Positions 46,766 to 55,626 are shown, counted from the stretch's first letter. The stretch: 64,000 bases of DNA from Gloeocapsopsis sp. IPPAS B-1203 (GCF_002749975.1 NZ_PEIG01000013.1:101139-165138), one strand, 5' to 3'. Numbers and translations: made by a program. Notes: generated from the letters alone by a model not told the origin.

Positions 46766-47941
46766 ATGAACTCTACAGAAAAATATGCCATTGTTATTGG
46801 TGGATCATTGGGTGGTTTATTCAGTGGAATCATGCTGCGATTGATCGGGTGGCAGGTCGATATTTATGAGCGATCGCAACATGCTCTTGATAGTCGCGGT
46901 GGTGGCATTGTCCTGCAACCCGATGTCATCGAAGCGTTCCAACGGGCAGGGATTCCAGTTGATTCGTTGGGTGTCATTGCACAGGAACGCTATTACCTCA
47001 ACCGCGATGGCAGCATTAAAATGCGAATGCCCATGCGGCAAACCTTAACATCCTGGAATATGCTCTATGGTTCAATGCGGCGGCATTTTCCAGTCGAACA
47101 CTACCATACTGGAAAGCGACTGACGGATATTCAGCAAACCAATGAAGAAGTTACTGCAATATTCGCAGATGGCACCTCTGTCACTGCTGCATTGCTGGTG
47201 GGTGCAGATGGTCCTGGTTCAACGGTGCGTCAACTGCTTTTGCCCACTTATCATTATCACTATGCAGGATACGTCGGTTATCGAGGATTAGTGGATGAAG
47301 CAGATCTTGATCCAGCGACAGCCGCTCTCTTTACAGAACGATTCGTCTTCTTCCAGTTTCCCAATTCCCACATTCTGCAATACCTGGTTCCCGGTGAGAA
47401 TGAATCGCTTGTGCCCGGAGAACGCCGCTTTAACTGGGTTTGGTATGTCAACTATGACGAAACGACAGAACTGCCCCAAATTCTGATTGACAAAGAGGGA
47501 AGACGGCGAGATTATTCAGTTCCTCCAGGTTTTTTAGCTTTCACTGTTGAGCAAGAGATGCGATCCTATGCGGATGCGGTACTGGCTCCCCCCTTTCAAA
47601 AGCTAGTTGCTGCTACAAAAGAACCGTTTGTGCAAGCAATTTTAGACTTAGGAGTACCGCAAATGATCTTTGGACGAGTGGCCTTAGTTGGGGATGCTGC
47701 CTTCATTCCTCGTCCTCACACGGCTGCCAGCACCTCGAAAGCGGCAGCTAATGCGATCGCCCTCGCTGATGCTCTCCTGGAACAGAATCATCAAGTTCCT
47801 GAGGCGCTAAATGCTTGGGAACCCGATCAGCTTAAATTGGGAATGCATTTGTGGAAAACTGGGCAGGATCTCGGCGAACGTTCCCAGTTTGTGCATGGCA
47901 CAAAGCGCTTTAACGGGGCTACGACTATGGGACAAGTCTGA
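46766..47941 (+). CDS. FAD-dependent monooxygenase (PHBH/UbiH type)
   Basis: 391 residues of the aromatic hydroxylase fold. N-terminal dinucleotide motif in a variant form GGSLGG (12-17), the DG motif around GADGPGS, and the ribityl-binding GD motif in GRVALVGDAAFIPRPH. These enzymes insert one oxygen into aromatic or related substrates using NAD(P)H; substrate unknown. Upstream of a TetR-family gene, which may regulate it, although both are on the plus strand with 161 bp between. Confidence 0.87.
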   Translation: MNSTEKYAIVIGGSLGGLFSGIMLRLIGWQVDIYERSQHALDSRGGGIVLQPDVIEAFQRAGIPVDSLGVIAQERYYLNRDGSIKMRMPMRQTLTSWNMLYGSMRRHFPVEHYHTGKRLTDIQQTNEEVTAIFADGTSVTAALLVGADGPGSTVRQLLLPTYHYHYAGYVGYRGLVDEADLDPATAALFTERFVFFQFPNSHILQYLVPGENESLVPGERRFNWVWYVNYDETTELPQILIDKEGRRRDYSVPPGFLAFTVEQEMRSYADAVLAPPFQKLVAATKEPFVQAILDLGVPQMIFGRVALVGDAAFIPRPHTAASTSKAAANAIALADALLEQNHQVPEALNAWEPDQLKLGMHLWKTGQDLGERSQFVHGTKRFNGATTMGQV

Positions 47942-48073
47942 TATTGGTTTCATAGAGTAGTCCATTGAGCAGGGAAGGAGCATCACGCACAGTCGAACTA
48001 AGTAGAACGACTAGGGTTGGGTCGAAACCATAGTTGACATTGATGAATTTCCAAAGATTAGAACTATTTTAAA

Positions 48074-48089
48074 TAGACAGACAGGTCTA
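48074..48089. promoter_or_regulatory. Probable TetR-family operator
   Basis: TAGAC-AGACAG-GTCTA, an inverted repeat 14 bp before the TetR-family start codon. Sequences of this TAGAC...GTCTA form are common TetR autoregulatory sites. The rest of 47942-48102 shows nothing else. Confidence 0.6.
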
Positions 48090-48102
48090 TATAAAAACGT
48101 TC

Positions 48103-48714
48103 ATGAAATCAACTTCTCCTAAAAAATCTGTTCGCGATCGCATTCTGGATGCCGCCTTAGAATTGTTCTACCAGAAGGGCATTCAGCACGTTGGGGTCGA
48201 TGAGATCGTGGCTCATTCGGGTGTTGCCAAAATGTCGCTTTATAATCACTTTCATTCAAAAGACCAATTAGTCGCAGAGTTTCTGCGGCGGCGGGATGAG
48301 AACTGGCGACGTTGGTTTGAAGCAACGGTTGAACAGTACGGGAAGACTCCGTTTGAACGCCTACTCGCTATGTTTGATGCGTTGAAAGACTGGTTTGAGC
48401 AGCCCAACTTTCGAGGGTGTGCATTCATCAACGCAACAGTTGAACTTGTGAATTCAGATCATCCGGGTTATCAAGTGGCACTGGAACACAAGCAAGCACT
48501 TTACCAATACATCCTCAAACTGACACAAGCGGCAGCAATAAAAAACGCAGAATCTTTAGCCCGTCAACTATTGCTGTTGATTGAAGGGGCAATTGTGCTT
48601 GCCTTAATGGAAAAGCGTTCAGATGCGGCAGGGCAAGCTCGTGCGGCTGCTTTAGCTTTATTAACTGCACAAAGCTACCAATACCGGACTTCAGGTTCAA
48701 CCAAACGACGCTAG
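48103..48714 (+). CDS. TetR/AcrR-family repressor
   Basis: 203 residues. N-terminal HTH (about 10-55): RILDAALELFYQKGIQHVGV and SGVAKMSLYNHFHSKDQLVA, typical of TetR. The C-terminal helical ligand domain resembles TetR_C regulators with FEQPNFRGCAFINAT. It probably represses itself via the palindrome just upstream, and perhaps the monooxygenase or the AraC gene 25 bp downstream. Ligand unknown. Confidence 0.9.
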   Translation: MKSTSPKKSVRDRILDAALELFYQKGIQHVGVDEIVAHSGVAKMSLYNHFHSKDQLVAEFLRRRDENWRRWFEATVEQYGKTPFERLLAMFDALKDWFEQPNFRGCAFINATVELVNSDHPGYQVALEHKQALYQYILKLTQAAAIKNAESLARQLLLLIEGAIVLALMEKRSDAAGQARAAALALLTAQSYQYRTSGSTKRR

Positions 48715-48739
48715 TAGGTGTTTTAAGGAGAGAATAACG

Positions 48740-49099
48740 ATGGACATGGAGCGAGAGCCAACCTTTGAATGTAGAGGATTACCGAAACACAAACTGAATC
48801 AAGCGATCGCTTATATCAATGAACACTTAGATGAGAATCTGTCGTTAGAGGCAATTGCCACTCATCTCGGCATGAGCCAATACTACTTCTGCCGCCTATT
48901 TAGAGAATCCATTGGAGTCTCTCCTTACAAGTATTTGATGCAGCAACGCATGGAGCGAGCAAAGCAGCTATTAGAACAGAAGCAAACACTAATCATCGAC
49001 ATTGCTCTTCAGTGTGGCTACTCGGATCAAAGCACATTTGCAACCGCTTTTCGGAGAGCAGTAGGAATGTCTCCTAGAACCTATCAACAACAGTTCTGA
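48740..49099 (+). CDS. AraC-family DNA-binding protein (HTH only)
   Basis: 119 residues consisting almost entirely of the double HTH of the AraC family: LSLEAIATHLGMSQYYFCRL and DIALQCGYSDQSTFATAFRR, ending FRRAVGMSPRTYQ. There is no sensor domain, as in MarA/SoxS-like stand-alone activators. AAGGAG precedes the ATG. It follows the TetR gene directly, so its level may be set by TetR. The bases 49100-49317 show nothing I can name. Confidence 0.9.
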   Translation: MDMEREPTFECRGLPKHKLNQAIAYINEHLDENLSLEAIATHLGMSQYYFCRLFRESIGVSPYKYLMQQRMERAKQLLEQKQTLIIDIALQCGYSDQSTFATAFRRAVGMSPRTYQQQF

Positions 49100-49317
49100 T
49101 ATCGCCAAGAGACAACACTAAAAAACAGCAAGAATTCCAAACTTTCGCAAGAAATCTCAAGACAAGCTTTAATCATTTTTTTATAGTTACTTCCAGTACG
49201 CTGTAGTTTTCGCCAAAGAAACGGCATCGCATCTATCAAAAAAGTCCGAAAGATCAAGGATTCGGGATGCCTCAGTTTTGCTTTATTGACGTTACAAAAG
49301 ATTTTTCCTAAATATTC

Positions 49318-49349
49318 TTGACTCTCTAGTGTACTGGAGACTTCAGGAT
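49318..49349 (+). promoter_or_regulatory. MerR-type promoter M4 (HxHP protein)
   Basis: TTGACT, 20-bp spacer CTCTAGTGTACTGGAGACTT, CAGGAT. It lies 29 bp before a start codon with a good GGAGG site. Confidence 0.85.
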
Positions 49350-49377
49350 AGAAGTAGTTTATTGCAGGAGGATTGAA

Positions 49378-50220
49378 ATGATGACATCCACTGAAAATGT
49401 GATCGCAGGTCCGGCTCTATCTGCTTATCAAGTTGAGTTTGAATCAAAGCCTGCCGACGTTAAAGCGGGTGAGATGGTAGACCTTGTTTTTACCATTCGG
49501 AATGCCAATGGAGAAGTTGTGCACAATCTCCAAGTTGTGCATGAGCAAGCCATGCATCTGCTTGTCGTCTCTGAAGACCTGAGCGAGTTCCATCACTTGC
49601 ATCCAGAACAACAAACCGATGGTCGTTTTCGTGTCACGCATACCTTTCCACAAGCTGGTAATTATCGGCTTTATGTCGATTACACGCCGATCGACACGTA
49701 CCAAATTGTGAATCAACTGAGTCTGCAAGTTCTCGGAAAAGCACGTGAGTCGATCGCCCTGATTGAAGATGAACTCCCAACGAAAACAGTGAATGGCATA
49801 CGAGTCACAATGAGGGCAAACCAACCCCTGCGTGCGGGTGAAGGCGTACTGCTCGATTTTGTTGTTGAAGATGAGCAGACCCATGAGCCAGTCACCGATC
49901 TTCAACCTTACCTGGGTGCGCTCGCCCACTTTGTCATCATCAGCGAAGATGGCGCGGAGTTTTTGCATGTTCATCCGATAGAGCATCACGGTGCATCGGC
50001 AGCCCATCACTCCGATCATGCAGTTTCATCCTCTACTCATCAACACACACACTCTGGTGAACTGCACTCAGTCGATACCATCACCCCTCAAATTAGCGCA
50101 CATACAAGCTTTCCTCGTGCTGGACTTTACAAAACCTGGGCACAGTTACAGCGTGATGGACAGGTCATTACCGTCCCCTTCGTTGTACGGATTGCCGAGC
50201 AACAAACCTACTCAAGCTAA
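49378..50220 (+). CDS. Tandem-repeat His-rich metal-binding protein (HxHP)
   Basis: 280 residues, no signal peptide. Two beta-sandwich-like repeats (about 17-118 and 133-274). Each has an MH or AH pair at the start of a strand (59-60; 183-184) and an H-x-H-P motif at its end (HLHP 73-76; HVHP 197-200), with the phrase VSEDLSEF/ISEDGAEF between. A His-rich insert (AAHHSDH, HQHTHS) sits in the second repeat. The domain recalls YtkA/FixH-like folds found beside copper genes, but I cannot name a function; metal binding through the conserved His is inferred. It is the first gene behind promoter M4 and precedes copZ-copA. Confidence 0.8.
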   Translation: MMTSTENVIAGPALSAYQVEFESKPADVKAGEMVDLVFTIRNANGEVVHNLQVVHEQAMHLLVVSEDLSEFHHLHPEQQTDGRFRVTHTFPQAGNYRLYVDYTPIDTYQIVNQLSLQVLGKARESIALIEDELPTKTVNGIRVTMRANQPLRAGEGVLLDFVVEDEQTHEPVTDLQPYLGALAHFVIISEDGAEFLHVHPIEHHGASAAHHSDHAVSSSTHQHTHSGELHSVDTITPQISAHTSFPRAGLYKTWAQLQRDGQVITVPFVVRIAEQQTYSS

Positions 50221-50269
50221 GTGGTTCTGTCTTTTGATAGGTTTTCAAAATTTGCTTGCCCCTCCCCCC

Positions 50270-50301
50270 TTGACTCTCCAGTGTACTGGATACTTCAAGA
50301 T
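50270..50301 (+). promoter_or_regulatory. MerR-type promoter M5 (copZ-copA)
   Basis: TTGACT, 20-bp spacer CTCCAGTGTACTGGATACTT, CAAGAT, 31 bp before the copper chaperone start codon. Confidence 0.85.
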
Positions 50302-50332
50302 AAAGATAGTTCATAGCAGGAGGATGAAAATC

Positions 50333-50527
50333 ATGACCTTACAGCTTACTGTTCCCAATATGGCTTGTTCCGCTTGTGGAGAAACCATCACGAACGCTGT
50401 CAAAGCCGTTGATCCGGTGGCAACGGTACAAGCTGATCCTAAAACCAAGTTGGTCAATATTGAAACGCAGCAGTCTGAAACGGCAATCAAACAAGCCATT
50501 ACTGATGCGGGTTATACCGTCGCATAA
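50333..50527 (+). CDS. copZ: CopZ-like copper chaperone (HMA domain)
   Basis: 64 residues, one complete HMA domain: LTVPNMACSACGETITNAVK with MxCxxC, and the second half ending AIKQAITDAGYTV. It carries Cu(I) in the cytosol to copper ATPases. AGGAGG lies at 50319-50324, so ATG 50333 is preferred to the in-frame ATG three codons before. It lies 31 bp before the CopA gene and behind promoter M5. The IS-truncated copy at 38878 is its paralogue. Confidence 0.93.
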   Translation: MTLQLTVPNMACSACGETITNAVKAVDPVATVQADPKTKLVNIETQQSETAIKQAITDAGYTVA

Positions 50528-50558
50528 GCAAAGCATCCAGAGAAATGGGGGGTAACAC

Positions 50559-52817
50559 ATGGAAAACGCAACCTTAAAACTGCGAGGCATGAGTTGTGCC
50601 TCCTGTGCCAACAACATTGAAGAAGCAATTCGATCGGTTCCCGGTGTTGAAGTATGCAGCGTCAACTTCGGAGCCGAGCAAGCATCTGTCACCTACGATC
50701 CGAGTAAAACGGACGTAGCGGCGATTCAGGAAGCGGTTGATGCAGCGGGGTATTCGGCTCAACCCATGCAAGATAATGTGCTTGCCCCCGAAGCTGATAC
50801 CGAACGACGAGAACGACAAGCCGAGAACCGTAAGTTAACTCGTAAAGTCTGGGTCAGTGGTATTGTCAGCGCCATTCTGGTAATTGGCTCACTGCCCGCC
50901 ATGACAGGCTTACCCATTCCCTTTATCCCCATGTGGCTGCACAATCCCTGGTTCCAGCTCGTCCTCACAACTCCCGTATTGTTTTGGGCAGGAAGTGAAT
51001 TCTTCGTCAATGCTTGGAAAGCCTTAAAACGCCATACCGCAACGATGGATACGCTGGTGGCGATCGGCACCGGGACCGCTTATCTTTACTCGCTATTTCC
51101 GACATTTTTCCCTCAGTGGTTCGTGAACCAAGGGCTGAACCCGGATGTGTATTTTGAGGCAGCCGCCGTCATTATTGCCTTGATTCTGTTGGGAGGATTG
51201 TTACAGAACCGGGCAAAGGGGCAAACCTCTGAAGCCATTCGTAAGCTGATGGGGTTGCAGGCGAGAACCGCACGAGTGATTCGTAATGGTCAAGAAGTAG
51301 ATGTGCCGATCGCACAAGTCGTTTTGGGGGATGTCGTCTTAGTGCGTCCGGGTGAAAAGATTCCGGTGGATGGCGAGATTATCGATGGCTCCTCCACCAT
51401 TGATGAGGCAATGGTCACGGGAGAGAGTATTCCCGTTAAAAAACATCCGGGCGATGAAGTGATTGGCGCAACGATCAACAAAACAGGTAGCTTCAAATTC
51501 CGGGCAACGCGGGTGGGGAAAGATACTTTCTTAGCGCAAATTGTGAAGCTGGTGCAGCAAGCACAGGGTTCCAAAGCTCCGATTCAGCGACTTGCCGATC
51601 AGGTGACGGGATGGTTTGTGCCTGCGGTGATTGCGATTGCGATTCTCACGTTTATCCTCTGGTACAACATCATCGGTAACGTCACAATGGCATTGATTAC
51701 CACCGTTGGTGTGCTGATTATTGCCTGTCCCTGTGCGCTGGGATTAGCAACACCCACCTCGATCATGGTGGGTACGGGAAAAGGAGCCGAGAACGGCATC
51801 TTGATCAAAGGAGCAGAAAGCCTGGAAATGGCGCATAAGCTCCAAACGATCGTCCTCGATAAAACAGGGACAATCACGCAAGGAAAACCCACCGTTACCG
51901 ATTTTGTCACAGTGAATGGTACAGCCAATCGTAACGAATTAAAATTACTGCAATTAGCTGCATCAGTAGAACGCAATTCCGAACATCCGTTAGCAGAAGC
52001 TGTTGTGCAATATGCCCAAGCTCAAGGTGTGGAACTAGTAGATGCGCGAGAATTTGAGGCGATCGCTGGAAGCGGTGTACAAGGATACGTATCGGATCGA
52101 TTGGTGCAAATTGGAACCCATCGTTGGATGAACGAATTGGGGATTGATACCAGCAGATTGCAACAACACTGGGATAAGCTGGAATACCTGGGCAAAACGG
52201 TGATCTGGATTGCGATCGATGGCAAAATCGAAGCAATCATGGGCATTGCCGATGCAGTAAAACCCTCTTCTGTCAACGCGATTCGTGCCTTGCAAAAGAT
52301 GAGCTTAGAAGTGGTGATGCTGACCGGAGACAATCAGCGCACCGCTAATGTCATTGCCCGTGAAGTGGGAATTGAACGAGTGTTTGCAGAAGTGCGTCCC
52401 GATCAAAAAGCAGCAACCGTAGAAAAAATCCAATCAGAAGGCAGAATTGTGGCAATGGTGGGAGATGGCATTAACGATGCCCCTGCTCTCGCTCAAGCGG
52501 ATGTCGGGATGGCAATTGGCACGGGAACGGATGTGGCGATCGCGGCTAGTGATATCACGCTGATCTCTGGGGATTTGCAAGGCATTGTGACGGCGATTCA
52601 ACTCTCGCGCGCCACCATTCGCAACATTAAACAAAACCTATTCTTTGCCTTCATCTACAACGTGGCAGGCATTCCGATCGCGACTGGCATTCTCTACCCG
52701 ATCTTCGGTTGGTTGCTCAGTCCAATTATTGCGGGTGCAGCAATGGCATTCAGTTCAGTGTCGGTTGTGACGAATGCGCTACGTCTGCGGAACTTTCAAC
52801 CTAAAACACGGAGTTAG
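50559..52817 (+). CDS. copA: CopA-type Cu(I)-exporting P1B-ATPase
   Basis: 752 residues. A single N-terminal HMA domain with GMSCASC (C13, C16); eight helices; the copper site C390-P391-C392 in [11 protein letters not shown]; phospho-Asp D434 in [23 protein letters not shown]; and in the last helices [11 protein letters not shown] and [15 protein letters not shown], the N/YN and MxxSS residues of the Cu(I) subgroup (P1B-1). It pumps Cu(I) out of the cytosol and would receive it from the CopZ encoded just upstream. Its specificity is clearly different from the Zn ATPase at 4890 and the CPH pump at 11204. Confidence 0.95.
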   Translation: MENATLKLRGMSCASCANNIEEAIRSVPGVEVCSVNFGAEQASVTYDPSKTDVAAIQEAVDAAGYSAQPMQDNVLAPEADTERRERQAENRKLTRKVWVSGIVSAILVIGSLPAMTGLPIPFIPMWLHNPWFQLVLTTPVLFWAGSEFFVNAWKALKRHTATMDTLVAIGTGTAYLYSLFPTFFPQWFVNQGLNPDVYFEAAAVIIALILLGGLLQNRAKGQTSEAIRKLMGLQARTARVIRNGQEVDVPIAQVVLGDVVLVRPGEKIPVDGEIIDGSSTIDEAMVTGESIPVKKHPGDEVIGATINKTGSFKFRATRVGKDTFLAQIVKLVQQAQGSKAPIQRLADQVTGWFVPAVIAIAILTFILWYNIIGNVTMALITTVGVLIIACPCALGLATPTSIMVGTGKGAENGILIKGAESLEMAHKLQTIVLDKTGTITQGKPTVTDFVTVNGTANRNELKLLQLAASVERNSEHPLAEAVVQYAQAQGVELVDAREFEAIAGSGVQGYVSDRLVQIGTHRWMNELGIDTSRLQQHWDKLEYLGKTVIWIAIDGKIEAIMGIADAVKPSSVNAIRALQKMSLEVVMLTGDNQRTANVIAREVGIERVFAEVRPDQKAATVEKIQSEGRIVAMVGDGINDAPALAQADVGMAIGTGTDVAIAASDITLISGDLQGIVTAIQLSRATIRNIKQNLFFAFIYNVAGIPIATGILYPIFGWLLSPIIAGAAMAFSSVSVVTNALRLRNFQPKTRS

Positions 52818-52848
52818 ATGAAACGGACGAAAGCAGGAGGAAATGACA

Positions 52849-52941
52849 ATGCTCAAGACAATAGCGTTTTTTGGAACACTCATAGGATTCGGTTTTCTGC
52901 TCGGTGTGATTTCCGGCTCAATCTTAGGGACACTTGGATAG
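52849..52941 (+). CDS. 30-residue single-helix membrane peptide
   Basis: MLKTIAFFGTLIGFGFLLGV followed by ISGSILGTLG. Almost the whole peptide is one hydrophobic helix with G-x3-G packing motifs (G9, G13, G15, G19). A strong AGGAGG lies 8 bp before the ATG, and another ribosome site for the next gene overlaps its stop. It sits between copA and the cupredoxin-like gene in the same operon. It could be a small subunit or regulator of the CopA pump, in the manner of other P-type ATPase mini-proteins; there is no direct evidence for that. Confidence 0.6.
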   Translation: MLKTIAFFGTLIGFGFLLGVISGSILGTLG

Positions 52942-52953
52942 GAGGATTTCTCG

Positions 52954-53925
52954 ATGGTGAAGAAAACAACAATCATCAGTGGTATTGCAAGCTTGGGATT
53001 AGTGCTAGGAGTAGCATCTAGCAGAGCGGTTGCACAAATGCCTCACGACATGAGCGACATGCAGCCGACTGAACAAACCGGACAATTTCGCCGCATTGAT
53101 CAACCTATTGCGAATAAAGTAGCGGTAACACTGGGTGGATTAGGGTTAATTGGGTTGGAACTGTGGTGGTTTCTGCTCAGTAAACCAAAGTCGCGTAAGG
53201 CAACCACTCAGGGCGGAGTTCAGGAGGTGACTGTCAGAGTCGATGGTGGATATGAACCGAGCCATATTGTGGTGCAAGCTGAGCAACCCGTGCGATTAAA
53301 CTTCGATCGCAAAGATCCCAGCAGTTGCTTAGAGGAGGTACGTTTCCCTGATTTTCGTATCGCCCAAGAGCTACCACTCAACCAAATCACCCCAATCGAG
53401 TTTACGCCTGATAAACCTGGCAGATATCAGTTTACCTGCGGCATGAATATGTTTCGAGGTGTGGTGGAAGTGCAGTCTGCAAACGGAGGTATGGCAATGG
53501 CGATCGCCTCTGTTCCTCAACCCACTCATCACTCTGATCACACTCATCACGCGGATCAGTCTACGGTTTCAGCCTCTGGTGTTGAAGCGATAATGACACC
53601 AGCAGGAATCCAACAGGCAACCATAACCGTTGCGAAAGGGTATCAACCAAAGCGAGTCATCGTCGAAGCTGGAAACCCCGTTCGTTTGCATTTTGATCGC
53701 CAAAATCCCAGTAGTTGCTATGACCAATTACTGATTCCAGACTTTGCGATCACGGTGAACCTTCCACTCGATCAAACAACAACGGTGGAATTTACACCAG
53801 AACAAGCAGGCGAGTATGAGTTCATGTGTGGCATGAAGATGAATCGTGGTGTGATTGAAGTGCGAGCTTCTAATAGCACTAGTGATGGGAAGGTTATTGC
53901 TCAAACTTCAATACAGGTGAGGTAG
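52954..53925 (+). CDS. Membrane-anchored protein with two cupredoxin-like domains
   Basis: 323 residues. Signal peptide 1-27, a Met/His patch (MPHDMSDMQP), a membrane helix (55-76), then two plastocyanin-like domains of the Cupredoxin_1 type (88-174 and 217-304). Each has DPSSC/NPSSC (C125, C255), a strand ending in PDF, the EFTPxxxGxYxF motif and a terminal CGM-x-M-x-RG loop (C162, C292). A His-rich linker joins them (THHSDHTHHAD). The Cys/Met ligands fit copper binding although the classical type-1 set is altered. GGAGG precedes the start. It is co-transcribed with copA by position. Confidence 0.88.
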   Translation: MVKKTTIISGIASLGLVLGVASSRAVAQMPHDMSDMQPTEQTGQFRRIDQPIANKVAVTLGGLGLIGLELWWFLLSKPKSRKATTQGGVQEVTVRVDGGYEPSHIVVQAEQPVRLNFDRKDPSSCLEEVRFPDFRIAQELPLNQITPIEFTPDKPGRYQFTCGMNMFRGVVEVQSANGGMAMAIASVPQPTHHSDHTHHADQSTVSASGVEAIMTPAGIQQATITVAKGYQPKRVIVEAGNPVRLHFDRQNPSSCYDQLLIPDFAITVNLPLDQTTTVEFTPEQAGEYEFMCGMKMNRGVIEVRASNSTSDGKVIAQTSIQVR

Positions 53926-53963
53926 GCGATGTTTGTTCAGTGACAATTGCCCTGCAACGCCCC

Positions 53964-53995
53964 TTGACTCTCTAGTCAACTAGAGAGTTTAGGAT
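53964..53995 (+). promoter_or_regulatory. MerR-type promoter M6 (merR autoregulation)
   Basis: TTGACT, 20-bp spacer, TAGGAT. The spacer contains CTCTAG-TCAA-CTAGAG, a perfect inverted repeat. It drives the MerR-family gene itself, 35 bp downstream. Confidence 0.87.
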
Positions 53996-54029
53996 AGAAG
54001 AAAGAACACTAGAGGATGGTGTAGTCGGT

Positions 54030-54443
54030 ATGTTAGTTCAACACTCTCCTAAATTGATTGGTTCAGTTGCAAAAACAAGTGGTATGCCGATCAAAACGAT
54101 TCGATACTACGAAGAGCTAGGTTTACTGAAGACAACTGGGAGAACTGAAGGTGGATATCGCTTGTTTAACTCAGATGTGTTCTCTCGGTTGAGCTTCATC
54201 AAGCGTGCTCAAGGATTAGGATTAAGTCTGTCGGAGATTAAGGAATTTCTAGATGTTTACGACCAGGGCGACCTACCGTGCGATCACATCAAGGTAAAGT
54301 TGGAAGATAAGCTGGAGGCGATCGAACAACAAATCCAGCAACTGCAAATTCTCAAACAGGAATTAAGAGGATTACTATCAGGTTGGGAAACCATTCCTGA
54401 ACATCCTGAAGATACCATTTGTCCAATTATTGAACGGGTTTAA
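54030..54443 (+). CDS. MerR-family metal-responsive activator
   Basis: 137 residues. N-terminal winged HTH (GSVAKTSGMPIKTIRYYEEL; RTEGGYRLFNSDVF), dimerisation helix (about 85-115) and a short metal loop. Candidate ligands are C84 (LPCDH), H125 and C131 (TICPIIE). The CPII at the end is shared by CueR and ZntR. C84 aligns with the ZntR/MerR cysteine that accompanies divalent sensing, whereas CueR has Ser there, and the first loop Cys of CueR is missing. The genes behind its presumed operators are copper genes, so the inducer is open. It likely binds the M1-M9 promoters. Confidence 0.92.
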   Translation: MLVQHSPKLIGSVAKTSGMPIKTIRYYEELGLLKTTGRTEGGYRLFNSDVFSRLSFIKRAQGLGLSLSEIKEFLDVYDQGDLPCDHIKVKLEDKLEAIEQQIQQLQILKQELRGLLSGWETIPEHPEDTICPIIERV

Positions 54444-54512
54444 TCAGTGTGTTTCATGCCTAAGTCCCACTAAACCGAACACCTTTAGGGCTGGCAGGAG
54501 GTTATGATTTTC

Positions 54513-54584
54513 ATGATTAGAGCGGATCAACTGATTAAGGCGAACCCGTTCAATAACAACATTTTAAAACCCAAACAAAAATAG
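54513..54584 (+). CDS. Possible 23-residue peptide
   Basis: MIRADQLIKANPFNNNILKP then KQK and TAG, with AGGAGG 11 bp before the ATG (a closer ATG at 54504 is in the same frame). It follows the merR gene on the same strand. Composition is hydrophilic; it may be spurious. Apart from this and M7, the region 54444-54889 is empty. Confidence 0.25.
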   Translation: MIRADQLIKANPFNNNILKPKQK

Positions 54585-54613
54585 AATTTTTTTGAGTTTT
54601 TTGTGAGATCATC

Positions 54614-54645
54614 GTGACTCTTTAGCTAACTAGAGACTGAAAGTG
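54614..54645 (+). promoter_or_regulatory. Weak MerR-type promoter M7 (flavodoxin)
   Basis: GTGACT, 20-bp spacer CTTTAGCTAACTAGAGACTG with the CTxTAG/CTAGAG palindrome, and a poor -10 (AAAGTG). It lies 245 bp before the flavodoxin start, so the leader would be long. Confidence 0.5.
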
Positions 54646-54889
54646 AATTTATCTCAGCAAGCAAGTTATAAATTGATCCAAAAGCTGTTCGACTGAGCTA
54701 AAAACCAAGTTGACTCAGACAAAATTAGCTATCTGGTACCGAAATTACATTAGCGATCGCCTCAATCAAGCTATGCATTTATCTAATCTTTTAGAACATT
54801 TACTCTCAGCTAACAGCACTGATAGATCCTGTTAGTTGCCTTTCATTCGATGATTTTGTTCCTAATCGTTATTTTCCTTAGAGGTAATT

Positions 54890-55405
54890 ATGGCTAAGAT
54901 TGCTTTGTTTTATGGAACTCAAACAAGCAACACGCAAACCGCAGCAGAATTGATTCAAAAAGAGTTTGGTAGTGACGCTGTTGTAACACTACAGGATATC
55001 TCGCAAACTGAACCTAACGACTTTAATGAATATCAGTACATCATCATTGCATGTCCGACCTGGAACGTAGGAGAGCTACAGAGCGACTGGGAAAGTTTCT
55101 ACGACGATCAGCTAGATAACATCGATTTTAGCGGAAAGAAAGTTGCATACTTTGGAGAAGGCGATCAAATTGGCTATCCCGATACTTTCCAGGATGCAAT
55201 GGGAATATTGGAGGAAAAAATTTCTGAACTTGGTGGCGAAACGGTTGGCTACTGGTCTACTGAAGGATATGAGTTCAGTGATTCTAAAGCACTCCGAGAC
55301 GGTAAGTTTGTGGGGCTAGCCCTAGATGAAGACAACCAGTCTGAACTAACAGAAGAACGCATCAAGGCTTGGGTTGCTCAACTCAAGACTGAGTTTGGGC
55401 TGTAG
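54890..55405 (+). CDS. isiB: Flavodoxin (IsiB-like, long chain)
   Basis: 171 residues. FMN phosphate loop GTQTSNTQT (9-17), W/Y flavin stacking positions in CPTWNVGELQSDW and YFGEGDQIGYPDTF, and a C-terminus (LDEDNQSELTEERIKAWVAQL) closely resembling cyanobacterial IsiB. It replaces ferredoxin as electron carrier when iron is short or Fe-S clusters are damaged; excess copper damages such clusters. Its place behind a MerR-type palindrome suggests metal-stress control rather than Fur alone. The usual YFGTGDQIG is YFGEGDQIG here. Confidence 0.93.
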   Translation: MAKIALFYGTQTSNTQTAAELIQKEFGSDAVVTLQDISQTEPNDFNEYQYIIIACPTWNVGELQSDWESFYDDQLDNIDFSGKKVAYFGEGDQIGYPDTFQDAMGILEEKISELGGETVGYWSTEGYEFSDSKALRDGKFVGLALDEDNQSELTEERIKAWVAQLKTEFGL

Positions 55406-55435
55406 CTTGCTGATTATAAATGATGAGAAAAAAGC

Positions 55436-55467
55436 TTGACTCTCCAGTTTACTGTACAGTTTACAGT
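55436..55467 (+). promoter_or_regulatory. MerR-type promoter M8 (glutaredoxin/RND operon)
   Basis: TTGACT, 20-bp spacer CTCCAGTTTACTGTACAGTT, TACAGT. It heads the glutaredoxin-MauE gene and, by position, the RND adaptor and pump. Confidence 0.78.
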
Positions 55468-55504
55468 GATGAACAGTTGAGCCAGGATCATTGCTCTGGC
55501 TGCA

Positions 55505-55609
55505 ATGCCTTTAAAAAGATTGTGCCTCCTCGTGCATCAGGATTGCAGCATTTGTGCTAGCTGGCAGATCGAGTATCACAATTGTGGCAGCCTTCAACAC
55601 AATTTTTAA
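55505..55609 (+). CDS. Possible Cys-rich 34-residue leader peptide
   Basis: MPLKRLCLLVHQDCSICASW, then QIEYHNCGSLQHNF and TAA. Four cysteines, including CSIC, and two His in 34 residues, between promoter M8 and the glutaredoxin gene. No convincing ribosome site, so it may be chance or a decayed gene. Confidence 0.25.
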   Translation: MPLKRLCLLVHQDCSICASWQIEYHNCGSLQHNF

Positions 55610-55626
55610 CCTCCAGGAGGTAAATT

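Noticed and set aside
49444..50019. 191-codon minus-strand frame
   Set aside because: It is the shadow of the HxHP protein gene, whose repeats and promoter support the plus strand.
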